Shown here: one piece after another, positions 14,645 to 22,537 of the stretch
How the letters are laid out: every line of letters starts with the position of its first letter
Position numbering within the stretch: position 1 is the first letter of the stretch
Made by a program: the position numbers and the translations under genes
Source: CAYWLI01 sp964519535
GTDB lineage: Bacteria > Desulfobacterota > B13-G15 > RBG-16-54-18
NCBI GenBank assembly: GCA_964519535.1
Contig: CAZFIR010000192.1
Coordinates: 1 to 30,286 of the forward strand
Length of the DNA: 30,286 nt
Direction: 5' to 3'
Notes under the pieces: model-generated
Told to the model about the DNA's origin: nothing
Databases searched by the model: none
Seen by the model: only the letters and a program-made list of their open reading frames with translations

Positions 14645-15408
14645 CAATCCCTCTTACCTTGCAGATATGCCTCAATGACGTGGGGGTCCTTTCGCACCGC
14701 CTCAGGGGTGCCTTCGGCGATGAGCTCGCCATTATGGAGCACCCCCACCTCATCCGCTATCTCCATGACCATACCCAGGTGATGTTCCACTATAAGGATC
14801 GTGATGTCTTGTGTTCTGAGGTGGCCTATCTTTGCTGAGAGTTTTTTCACCTCGACAGGTGTAAGCCCGGCAGCTGGTTCGTCCAGAAGCAGCAGCTTTG
14901 GCTTCATGGCCAGGGCCCTTCCCAGCTCAAGCATTTTTTGCTGACCAAAAGAGAGTTGAAAGGCGGGCCATTTCCACCTGCCCAAGAGGCCGAGGAATTC
15001 TAATATCTCCTTGGCCTCCTGCAGAGCACCTTTTTCCCCTTTATGTATCCGGGGGAGCCATAATCCAGAAGCGAGAAAGCCTCCCTTCAACCGGGTATGC
15101 ATCCCAGTCAAGATATTCTCCACCACGGTCATGTTCCCCAAGACCTGCAGGGTTTGAAAGGTCCTTCCCACCCCTAACAGGGCGATCTCATGGGGAGCCA
15201 TGGAGGTGATATCTATCCCTTGGAAGGAGATCGTTCCCGAGGTAGGTCTTTCGAGCCCCGTTATCAGGTGAAAGAGGGTGGTTTTGCCCGCCCCATTAGG
15301 ACCAATGAGCCCCTTAATGGTCCCTTTGCGAACGTGCAGCGAAACCCGGTGCAGGGCACGGATGCCGTCGTAGCTCTTACTTATCTTATCGATGGACAGC
15401 AGCGGCAT
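14644..15408 (-). CDS. livG: LIV-type ABC transporter ATPase (LivG-like)
   Basis: A 254-aa ATPase from ATG 15408, which overlaps the LivM stop as TGATG. Walker A GPNGAGKTT, Q-loop GRTFQTLQVLGNMTVVENIL, a family-typical insertion LKGGFLASGLWLP, signature LSFGQQKMLELGRAL, Walker B LLLLDEPAAGL and H-loop IVEHHLGMVM are all present. It pairs with LivF to drive import through LivH/LivM. A longer frame from 15447 would only overlap the livM end and is rejected. The signature has LSFGQ, which is common for LivG. Confidence 0.93.
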   Translation of the reverse strand: MPLLSIDKISKSYDGIRALHRVSLHVRKGTIKGLIGPNGAGKTTLFHLITGLERPTSGTISFQGIDITSMAPHEIALLGVGRTFQTLQVLGNMTVVENILTGMHTRLKGGFLASGLWLPRIHKGEKGALQEAKEILEFLGLLGRWKWPAFQLSFGQQKMLELGRALAMKPKLLLLDEPAAGLTPVEVKKLSAKIGHLRTQDITILIVEHHLGMVMEIADEVGVLHNGELIAEGTPEAVRKDPHVIEAYLQGKRD

Positions 15409-16484
15409 CAAATATCCACCCTTTCCCTTCTCCTCTTTCTCCCCCAATAGCTGATGAGATATATCAGCCTGGCATTCAGGCGGGTCCCGACACCATCGGG
15501 GAAAAAGATGAGCAGCAGGATCAGGATCACCCCAAAGATGGGGAGGCTATATTCCTGGTATCCCCCGAGCACATCCGTGAGCCAGGTGAGAAAGATGGCC
15601 GCGAAAATGGGTCCATACAGGTTCCCCATACCCCCCATGATAACCATCATGACGATGAGAACGGATAATCCCAAGCTAAAGCCCCCGGGGTTGGCCGTGG
15701 ACATGACGCAGGCGAACAGACTCCCCGCCAAGCCGGCGAAGGCAGCGCTGACCACAAAGACCCTGACCTTGACCTGAGCCACATTGATACCGACGCTGGC
15801 GGCGGCGTCCTCACTCGCTGCAACAGCCAACAGAGACCTGCCCGTCTTGGAGCGAACCAGGTTTTTTGCAAAGAGGACCAGGCCGATGAGCACCCCCCAA
15901 ATCAGATAATATTGTTTTAGATAGGTGTCGAAGGCGAACCCGGCCACGGAGAACCAGGGAATGCCAAAGATCCCGCTTACCCCGCCGGTGAGGCCCCTCG
16001 ATTCCTTGACGATGACCAAAAAGATCTCCCCGAACCCTAAGGTGGCCAAGGCCAAGAAGTACCCCTTGAGTTTGAGGATGGGTTTGCCGATGAGATAGGC
16101 AAAGGCGGCAGCCACAAAGGCAGAGGCCCAAAAGGCCCCAACGGTGGGAACGGCATAACGTGTCGTGAGGATGGCCGTTGTATAGGCTCCGATTCCGAAA
16201 AAGGCGGCATGACCCAGCGAGATCTGCCCGGCGTACCCTAAGAATAGGCTTAACCCCAGGGCCAAAATGGCGTAGATCCCCGCCAGGGCCATCAGATAGA
16301 TGAGAGGATCAGCTAAGATCAAAGGGAGCAGCACCAGGGCTCCGAGATAAAAGAAGTCCCTCTTTTTAATGAATTCCCTTCTATAGGGAAGGTGCGGATC
16401 AGGCAAGATCAGAGAAATGAGCCACAGGCCCCCCGTATACAAGAGGTCTCTCTTTCTAAACTCGTTTTTGTTCTCTGCTACCAT
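15408..16484 (-). CDS. livM: LIV-type ABC transporter permease (LivM-like) with N-terminal duplication
   Basis: A 358-aa inner-membrane permease with about ten hydrophobic segments. Family landmarks are LALGLSLFLGYAGQISLGHAAFFGIGAYT, LKLKGYFLALATLGFGE, RSLLAVAASEDAAASVGIN and GGMGNLYGPIFAA. The N-terminus carries a repeated unit: EFRKRDLLYTGGLWLISLIL (about 8-27) and EFIKKRDFFYLGALVLLPLIL (about 37-57) are similar and also match at DNA level. This adds one hydrophobic segment and makes the protein longer than usual. The ATG overlaps the LivH stop as ATGGTAG. The substrate is unknown. Confidence 0.92.
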   Translation of the reverse strand: MVAENKNEFRKRDLLYTGGLWLISLILPDPHLPYRREFIKKRDFFYLGALVLLPLILADPLIYLMALAGIYAILALGLSLFLGYAGQISLGHAAFFGIGAYTTAILTTRYAVPTVGAFWASAFVAAAFAYLIGKPILKLKGYFLALATLGFGEIFLVIVKESRGLTGGVSGIFGIPWFSVAGFAFDTYLKQYYLIWGVLIGLVLFAKNLVRSKTGRSLLAVAASEDAAASVGINVAQVKVRVFVVSAAFAGLAGSLFACVMSTANPGGFSLGLSVLIVMMVIMGGMGNLYGPIFAAIFLTWLTDVLGGYQEYSLPIFGVILILLLIFFPDGVGTRLNARLIYLISYWGRKRRRERVDI

Positions 16485-17371
16485 CGGCGACTATCGATAT
16501 AGGGTGAACCCAGGATTCCTTTGGGCCTGAAATAGAGGATGAGCAACAAGATCACAAAGGCCACCCCATCCTTATATCCCGAGGGGATGAAGGCGATACT
16601 GACGGATTCCACAATCCCCAAGGCAAATCCGCCGAGGATTGCGCCGCTGTTCTTTCCCCAACCGCCCAAGACCGCAGCGATAAAACCCTTTAATCCCAAT
16701 AATGTCCCGGCATTGTAGCTTGTATAAAATAGAGGGGTGACAAGAACCCCGGCAATGGCCCCCATCCCTGCGCTCACCCCGAAGGCGAAGAAGATCATAA
16801 GGTTTCTGGCAATCCCCGTGAGATCGGCCCCCAAGGGATCGGTGGAACTCGCCTCCATGGCCTTTCCCAGCAATGTCCGGTTTGAAAGGAGATAGAGGGA
16901 GAGAAACAGAACAAAGGTTGCGCCGAGGACCCAGAGGCTCTGGGGGGCGATGCGGATCCCACCCCCTATCACCAGGGGGTGCTCGCCGGAGAAGGCGGGG
17001 AGGGCCTTGGGTAATGTCCCGAAAAGGAGGGCACTGGTGTTGCTGAGGACAATGGATGCCCCCAAGGTGGCCATGATGAGGATAAGGACGGAGGCCTTCC
17101 TCAAGGGATAAATAACGAGCAGATGGAGGAGGAAACCGATGATGATGACTGCCATCACAGCCATCAGGGCCGCCAAAGGGTAGGGGAGCCCGGCTCCTTT
17201 GATTAAGAAGAAGGTGATTACCCCCCCTAACATGACGAATTCCCCCTGGGCAAAGTTGATGATCTGGGAAGCCCGCACAATGGTGACAAATCCCAGGGCA
17301 ACCAGGGCGTAGATGGCCCCCATGGTGATGCCGGCGGCAAGAAGTTGTGGGATATGTACCCACGGGGTCAT
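16478..17371 (-). CDS. livH: LIV-type ABC transporter permease (LivH-like)
   Basis: A 297-aa inner-membrane permease with the family signature GAIYALVALGFVTIVRASQIINFAQGEFVMLGG at the N-terminus, MATLGASIVLSN, MEASSTDPLGADLTGI and the EAA-like loop GLKGFIAAVLGGWGKNSGAILGG. Length and topology are normal for LivH. It begins after a 107-bp gap that holds a terminator-like hairpin (17395-17432), the only sizeable gap in this part of the operon. It forms the translocation pore with LivM. Confidence 0.93.
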   Translation of the reverse strand: MTPWVHIPQLLAAGITMGAIYALVALGFVTIVRASQIINFAQGEFVMLGGVITFFLIKGAGLPYPLAALMAVMAVIIIGFLLHLLVIYPLRKASVLILIMATLGASIVLSNTSALLFGTLPKALPAFSGEHPLVIGGGIRIAPQSLWVLGATFVLFLSLYLLSNRTLLGKAMEASSTDPLGADLTGIARNLMIFFAFGVSAGMGAIAGVLVTPLFYTSYNAGTLLGLKGFIAAVLGGWGKNSGAILGGFALGIVESVSIAFIPSGYKDGVAFVILLLILYFRPKGILGSPYIDSRRW

Positions 17372-17394
17372 GAAACTCTCCCTTTAATATGGTT

Positions 17395-17432
17395 AAAAAG
17401 GGGTGAGCGGATTCCCATATCCCCCCACCCCT
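17395..17432 (-). terminator. Intra-operon terminator/attenuator between livK and livH
   Basis: On the minus strand AGGGGTG (17432-17426) and CACCCCT (17405-17399) form a GC-rich stem with a 20-nt loop, followed at once by TTTTT (17399-17395). It would partly stop transcription after the binding-protein gene and so leave more of that protein than of the permeases. Some mRNA stabilisation by the hairpin is equally possible. Confidence 0.6.
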
Positions 17433-17478
17433 CAATCGTGACAATTTTGTATCTTATTTGCAACCTTTAGTCAAACCC

Positions 17479-18666
17479 TCAGAACGTGATCCGCTTGAAT
17501 TTGCCTCCTTCGATCCTGATGAAGACCATGTCCTTTTTACTCAGGCCATTGTGGTCCGTGGGGCTGTAATTATAAATACCATGACACGCAGTATACCCCT
17601 TGGTATTTTCCAAGGCATCCCGGAATGCAGCCCTCGTGACCTTCCCGTTGCATCGCTTCAGGGCATCATAGACCAGCCCGATGGCATCATGGGCATGGCC
17701 GGCTATCTGATCAATGCCTTGGTCGTAGCGAGTCCTCATCCGCTTGTCGAAATCGATGACGATGGGTCGGACCGGGTCGTCCTCATCGAGCTGGTAGGGG
17801 ACCACCGGCTTCCCGGCCCCGAACTCCACACCCTCCATCGCCGCTCCACCCAGGGCGATGATAAAACCGAATCCAAAACCGTGGGTCCCGATTATCGGGA
17901 TATTTATCCCTAAGGTCCGCATGTTTTTGCAGGTAATTGGCCCTGGAGGACCGGCAGTACAGGCATAGAAGACATCCACCTTTTCCTTTTCGATGATCGG
18001 CTTGAGCTTGATGAGTTGCGGGGTCATGTCAATGTCGCTCGGCGAATGAGTCTCCTTGGATATGATGACCTTCATCCCTTTTTCCTCACCGAATTGCTTA
18101 AAATAGTCGGCCAGGCTCAGGGCCAGGGGCCAATTACCCGGGAAGACCAGGACCGTCTTGTACCCGCGGGCCAGACACAGGTCCACCAACTTTTGAGAGA
18201 CGATGATGTCGCTCTGGGCGATGTTGAAGGACCAGCGTTGCTTTAAGGCCCGCACCATGGGGTTGGAGGGACAGAAGATGATATTGGTGATCCCCTCCCG
18301 CTCGGCAATAGCCCTGGTGGTGGCCTGGAGGGGATCTTCCCAGGGGCCCAACACTACCGGGATTTCCTTGTCCCGGGCGAACTTGGTCATGTTGGCTGCG
18401 GCCCTGCCCAAATCGAAGCCGTTGTCCTTGATGACGAGTTCCAGGGGATGCCCATCAACCCCCCCCATTTCATTGATCCGCTCCACCTCCATAACTATTG
18501 CCATCTTCACGGTCTTGGTCACTTCCGCCCACGGACCGGTCAGCTCGAGGTTGACCCCGATTTTATAGGGCGCCTTTTCCGCTGCGTGGGCGAACAACGG
18601 CCATGCAAGGAGCAAACAAAGAGACAAACAAATTACCAATGTTACAAACTGTTTACCTGTCTTCAT
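17479..18666 (-). CDS. LIV-type periplasmic substrate-binding protein (LivK-like)
   Basis: A 395-aa exported protein. Residues 1-28 are a signal peptide (MKTGKQFVTLVICLSLCLLLAW...FAHA, likely cut after AHA). The mature part has the type-I periplasmic fold: YKIGVNLELTGPWAEVTKTVKMAIVMEVERINEMGGVDGHPLELVIKDN, and IPVVLGPWEDPLQATTRAIAEREG, where family members usually have GP-x-S/T for ligand carboxylate binding. The WE in this loop and the lack of the common S-T dipeptide hint at a ligand other than leucine. The ribosome site AAGGAGGTATCACT is near perfect. It lies between the U32-like gene and the permeases. Confidence 0.88.
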   Translation of the reverse strand: MKTGKQFVTLVICLSLCLLLAWPLFAHAAEKAPYKIGVNLELTGPWAEVTKTVKMAIVMEVERINEMGGVDGHPLELVIKDNGFDLGRAAANMTKFARDKEIPVVLGPWEDPLQATTRAIAEREGITNIIFCPSNPMVRALKQRWSFNIAQSDIIVSQKLVDLCLARGYKTVLVFPGNWPLALSLADYFKQFGEEKGMKVIISKETHSPSDIDMTPQLIKLKPIIEKEKVDVFYACTAGPPGPITCKNMRTLGINIPIIGTHGFGFGFIIALGGAAMEGVEFGAGKPVVPYQLDEDDPVRPIVIDFDKRMRTRYDQGIDQIAGHAHDAIGLVYDALKRCNGKVTRAAFRDALENTKGYTACHGIYNYSPTDHNGLSKKDMVFIRIEGGKFKRITF

Positions 18667-18695
18667 AGTGATACCTCCTTTTTTAATGTTATACT

Positions 18696-19904
18696 TTATA
18701 ACTGATGTTTCATGGAAACGTTACCAGCTGAAAAAGGGGCAGCTGCTATCTGCCCATTGATCAAGTAATCGATGGCCCTTTCAAAACGGGAGATCATTTT
18801 CTGTCTCCACCCCTCATCGATGGAAATGGCCTGGGAGGCCACTTGACCGCAGTAGCCGCACCGGGTGCAATCGGTACGAAGACAATCGATCTTTTTAAAA
18901 TGGTCGATAAATCCATTGAGCTTCGTGTTGTCAATCGAGAGTTCCCCGGTAAAGGGCTCTCGTAAGACCGCCATGATCTCCTGCATCTTTTCCGTATCGA
19001 TGAGGTCAGGGCGCTGTATTATATCAAGGTTTGGTGCCATGTAAACCCCTTCCTGGGGGAGCGTCAAGAGTTCGGCCAGGTTGCCCTGGTAGCTCCGGCG
19101 CTCATATGCATCCAGGATGCGGACCAGGCTCTCGGTCCCCCGAAAGCGTTCCACGAGCTTGAGGCAATCGAGCCCCATCGCTTCATATGTGCCCACATCC
19201 TCCGGTCTGATCCAGCGGGACTTGATCAGCTCTTCGGGGCGTAACAGTTTCATCTGCTGGCAGGCGAGCTTGCAGTAATCAGGGGCAAAGCCACCGCAGG
19301 GATGCCCGTGCTGTGAGCCGTGGGAGACCATATTGCGGTGATGCAGGTCAAAGGGGCAGTAGAAGAGGCAGCAGTGATTGGCGATGAGCTCCAATTCGCA
19401 ACCCACCGCCTCCCGGATGAGCTGTAATGTTTGAAAGTCGCGGGCAATACTTTCGGGGAGGATGATCTTGTCAGCGCCTAACTCTTCCCATGAGCGGGCC
19501 AGATGCACGTTCTGAACTCGTGCGAAGGACGAGACGCAGACCTTGAGATGGGGGAAATGCTTCTTGGCCATCTGGAGGAGAAAGGGTAGTGTTACGGTTA
19601 TCATATCAGCACCGGTCGAAGTGATCCACTCCAGGTGCTCTACGATCTTTTGATATCCCTCTCTGGTAAATTCCGCATTGTCAAAACAGGTAGCATTCAT
19701 GAGGTAGTTAAACCCGAGGCCCTTCGTGCGTGCCGCGGCGACAAAGGCGGCCGCCTCTTCTTTGCCCACCTGGGGGATAAAGAGGGCCATCCTTCCACCA
19801 CCCAAAGGGTCCCCCCATATCTGACCGTACAAACTGGTCGCTGAAGTACCTTCGAGCAGGTCCAATAGTTTGAGATCCCAATTGGTTGCTAAGGAGTAGT
19901 TCAT
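18696..19904 (-). CDS. U32-peptidase-like iron-sulfur protein (paralogue 2)
   Basis: A 402-aa paralogue of the protein at 7718; the two align without much gapping (NWDLKLLDLLEGTSATSLYG with NWDIAFLDAVKGTSVDALFG, KLNGFIDHFKKIDC with KLNGFLEHFKVKDC). U32 cysteines are at 178/179, 183, 211 and 215 (ANHCCLFYCPFDLHH and the DYCKLAC part), and the second group is C341-x4-C346-x2-C349-x2-C352 (CLRTDCTRCGYC). The role may be a radical- or iron-sulfur-dependent hydroxylation-like step, by analogy with UbiU/UbiV only. The start is ATG 19904 with TTGAGGGAT as ribosome site; the TTG 12 bp upstream belongs to that site. It lies 33 bp after the LuxC-like gene, in the same operon. Confidence 0.85.
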   Translation of the reverse strand: MNYSLATNWDLKLLDLLEGTSATSLYGQIWGDPLGGGRMALFIPQVGKEEAAAFVAAARTKGLGFNYLMNATCFDNAEFTREGYQKIVEHLEWITSTGADMITVTLPFLLQMAKKHFPHLKVCVSSFARVQNVHLARSWEELGADKIILPESIARDFQTLQLIREAVGCELELIANHCCLFYCPFDLHHRNMVSHGSQHGHPCGGFAPDYCKLACQQMKLLRPEELIKSRWIRPEDVGTYEAMGLDCLKLVERFRGTESLVRILDAYERRSYQGNLAELLTLPQEGVYMAPNLDIIQRPDLIDTEKMQEIMAVLREPFTGELSIDNTKLNGFIDHFKKIDCLRTDCTRCGYCGQVASQAISIDEGWRQKMISRFERAIDYLINGQIAAAPFSAGNVSMKHQL

Positions 19905-19937
19905 ATCATCCCTCAATTCTCCTCAAAACATCACTGT

Positions 19938-21413
19938 TCATGGCGTTTCTCCGTTCTTTTTGTTTACCATTCCCCCTATCTCATCCTTCTTCTCCACATC
20001 GCACCAGCGCAGCAGGGAGGCAAGGGGCGCAATGCCATCGTGGCGCCACATCATAGAGGGGACCGGCATCTTTCCCGGAGCAGTGATGCGGGACACCCCT
20101 GTTGCTGCCAGCTTTTCTATAAACTCCTGTTCCCGTTCGTCCCCGACAGCGACAGCGGCGTTCTGCAAGAAAGGACGCAAAGGCTTTACGATGGGCAGGA
20201 CCTGAAAGATATCTTGCACACCCACTATTCTGATGACTCTGTTTAAGGGCGAAGGGCAAAAGACTCCCGGGTCTCTCTCATAGACAACCGTCCAGTCCGT
20301 ACTATTGGGGGAGGCAAGAAGCAGGCAATCCTCACCTTTGAGCTCCTTGAACTCATACTTGCCCCTGAGCTGATGGATGAGAACCGCATCCCGCGGGGAG
20401 ATCTTTCCCCTGGGCATCTGCTCCTGCATCTCCTCCATGGCTCCGGCCAGGGATCGGGCGAATGCCTGTGGTGGTATCTCTCCACCTTCCTCGAGATAAT
20501 AACAATGGGGTGAGAGGCAGGCATGCTGGTCGAACATACCGTGATCATAGGCCACGGCAGCGGCCAGCTCCTTGATTTTTTCTGCCCTCAGCACCTCTCT
20601 TCCGATAACCCCAAACCCCATCTTATGGCTGTGTGTCAGGAACCTGATCCGGCGAGGGACCCTCTCCATGAGGGCATTACATGTATCCACTCCCCCGAAG
20701 ACGATTACCGCATCGGTCTTTTTAAAGACCGCATTCTCTGTTTTTTCTTCCCCTCCGGGCCAGTAGATGACCGCCATGGAGTTCACCATCTCAGGGTCTA
20801 TGTCTTCGATGGTCTTCAGGTAGAGGGGGGCAAAGGTGGGCTCACCTGCGGCGACCTTTCCAAGACAGGCCGCCTTGACCAGGGCAGAACGCATGAAGAG
20901 GAGGTGGGGCAGGGCAGGTATGTTCTCGGAGAAGAAGGAGACGATGAGTTCCGGTCCGAAGGCCCGGCGGTAACCATTCAACTCCTGGGAGAATTGAAAA
21001 GCGTCCAGGTATAGGGGGTTTGCGATCTCGGAGCGCAGGGCCCGCCACATATCTTTTTCAAGGGAACTTTCCATCTCTACGTCGATACTCGCCTCCACCA
21101 CTTCATGTGAGAAGCCGGTTACCACGGGGATGGTCCGCAGGGCCAGCTTGCGGTAGGGATAATCCCTGTCAAGCCACCTGCGAGAGGCCTCATTGAGGAC
21201 CGCCACGATCCGCTCAATGGGAAGCTCGGCTAAGTATTTCTCCCTGTTCTTTTTAAGTTGATCGGCCAATTCCTCCACGATGGCCCCGGTAATGACCGGG
21301 ATCTTGAGGTGAACCGTTATGCACTCATTTTGATAGACTTCGGTCCGAAAGTTCTTTATCACTTCCCTCAAACGAGGAGGCAGGTAGTATCCGTTTGCCT
21401 CAATGACTTCCAT
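19938..21413 (-). CDS. LuxC-like acyl reductase
   Basis: A 491-aa protein of the LuxC family, an NADPH-dependent acyl-CoA/acyl-enzyme reductase related to aldehyde dehydrogenases. The catalytic cysteine is C299 in DQHACLSPHC, matching the WDQxxCLSP motif of LuxC. NAD-fold landmarks are VIYWPGGEEKTENAVFKKTDAVIVFGGVDTC and FLTHSHKMGFGVIG. It reduces the thioester or acyl-AMP-derived acyl group to an aldehyde; in Lux systems the donor is handed over by LuxE, and a LuxE-like gene overlaps its start (TAATG). The N-terminal 150 residues match the family's less conserved part. There are no luciferase genes nearby, so the aldehyde serves another purpose. Confidence 0.87.
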   Translation of the reverse strand: MEVIEANGYYLPPRLREVIKNFRTEVYQNECITVHLKIPVITGAIVEELADQLKKNREKYLAELPIERIVAVLNEASRRWLDRDYPYRKLALRTIPVVTGFSHEVVEASIDVEMESSLEKDMWRALRSEIANPLYLDAFQFSQELNGYRRAFGPELIVSFFSENIPALPHLLFMRSALVKAACLGKVAAGEPTFAPLYLKTIEDIDPEMVNSMAVIYWPGGEEKTENAVFKKTDAVIVFGGVDTCNALMERVPRRIRFLTHSHKMGFGVIGREVLRAEKIKELAAAVAYDHGMFDQHACLSPHCYYLEEGGEIPPQAFARSLAGAMEEMQEQMPRGKISPRDAVLIHQLRGKYEFKELKGEDCLLLASPNSTDWTVVYERDPGVFCPSPLNRVIRIVGVQDIFQVLPIVKPLRPFLQNAAVAVGDEREQEFIEKLAATGVSRITAPGKMPVPSMMWRHDGIAPLASLLRWCDVEKKDEIGGMVNKKNGETP

Positions 21414-22537
21414 TATCCTTGCTCCAAGACCCTTGTCATCTCATCGATGGTCAGTGAACAACCCCTGGTTTCTCCCTCCAGGGCTCTGCCGTAGACCTCG
21501 AATCCCCCCTCACGGAGGATGCCCACGTCATCGGTCTGTATGGCGCAGATGTGTCCCCTATTGGCCAGGTCAAAGTGACGTAAAAGCCCCTGCTCGCCAG
21601 CAGGGAGGGGCTGCAGGGTGTCCGGGTCAACAACCATTGTTTTGGTCCATGGTGGATTGATTTTGCATCGCGGGCCATCCAATCCTTTGCTGAGATTATA
21701 CAGAGTGTTGTCATAAAACTGAGAAGCGATCTCCGTCATTCCCAAGAGGTTGATGCAGTGATCCCGGGGAACCCCCAGGAATTCCTCGCACTCGTTCAGA
21801 AACTCATCCCGACCCACCTCTCTACTCCGCCCCTTAAACCCGCCGGCATCCAGGCAGCGGGACCCGGTGGGGAGGTGGAACCGTACCCCTTCTTTGCGGC
21901 AGTAGTCAAAGAAGTTGACAAAGCCGAAGGATCCACCGAAGATGGCAGCCGGGACCGCTGTGGCCTCGGACCTGCGCAGTCCATCCTCCAAATCCTGAAC
22001 CTCAAAACCGTCTGGGCCCACGAGGAAGCGGCTTTCCGGGAGGCCGAAATGATCCATCAGTTGATTCATGCCGTAGGCCATGACCATATGGGGCGCCATG
22101 TCAGGGGGCGGTGCGATAATCAGGATGATACTCTTTAAACCATCGGGGAAGAGGAAGGCGGAGGCGGCCTCATATATGGTGGCATCCATGAGTCTGAGCC
22201 CCGCTGCATCGTAGGTGACCTTTCCCTTTTCATCCGGTTGGGTCGTACCACTGGTCATGAAAGTGCTCACTGTGTGTTCGGGGAGGAGGGAGAGGTCTGT
22301 TGCCTTAAAGACATCGGTGGGCAGCGGGGGAATTTCTTTCCAGGAGGAGACCTCCGCTGGGGTGGCCCCCCGGCGCTCGCAGTAGCGTCGATAGAGGGGG
22401 ATGTGATGATACTGGAGTTCAAAGGCCCTGAGGGCCAAACGGTTGAATGTATGGGCGTCCTGATGGTCCACACCCTTGCGGATAAAGGCGAGGATATCGT
22501 CGTCAAGTTCCCGTACCTCTTGCGGTAATTCCCTCAT
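21413..22537 (-). CDS. LuxE-like acyl-protein synthetase
   Basis: A 374-aa member of the adenylating LuxE family. Visible motifs are the phosphate-binding loop TFMTSGTTQPDEKGKVTYD (about 92-110), LGMTEIASQFYD (265-276) and the C-terminal GRALEGETRGCSLTIDEM, in which C360 is a good candidate for the acylated cysteine of LuxE. The enzyme activates a carboxylic acid with ATP and transfers the acyl group to a cysteine before reduction by LuxC. The preceding flavoprotein gene ends in the ATGA overlap with its start; LuxC starts in the TAATG of its end. Acid specificity cannot be read from sequence. Confidence 0.87.
   Translation of the reverse strand: MRELPQEVRELDDDILAFIRKGVDHQDAHTFNRLALRAFELQYHHIPLYRRYCERRGATPAEVSSWKEIPPLPTDVFKATDLSLLPEHTVSTFMTSGTTQPDEKGKVTYDAAGLRLMDATIYEAASAFLFPDGLKSIILIIAPPPDMAPHMVMAYGMNQLMDHFGLPESRFLVGPDGFEVQDLEDGLRRSEATAVPAAIFGGSFGFVNFFDYCRKEGVRFHLPTGSRCLDAGGFKGRSREVGRDEFLNECEEFLGVPRDHCINLLGMTEIASQFYDNTLYNLSKGLDGPRCKINPPWTKTMVVDPDTLQPLPAGEQGLLRHFDLANRGHICAIQTDDVGILREGGFEVYGRALEGETRGCSLTIDEMTRVLEQG

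Noticed and set aside
19938..22537. Bioluminescence lux operon
   Set aside because: There are no luxA/luxB luciferase or luxD genes. LuxC/LuxE-type enzymes are also found in non-luminous bacteria.
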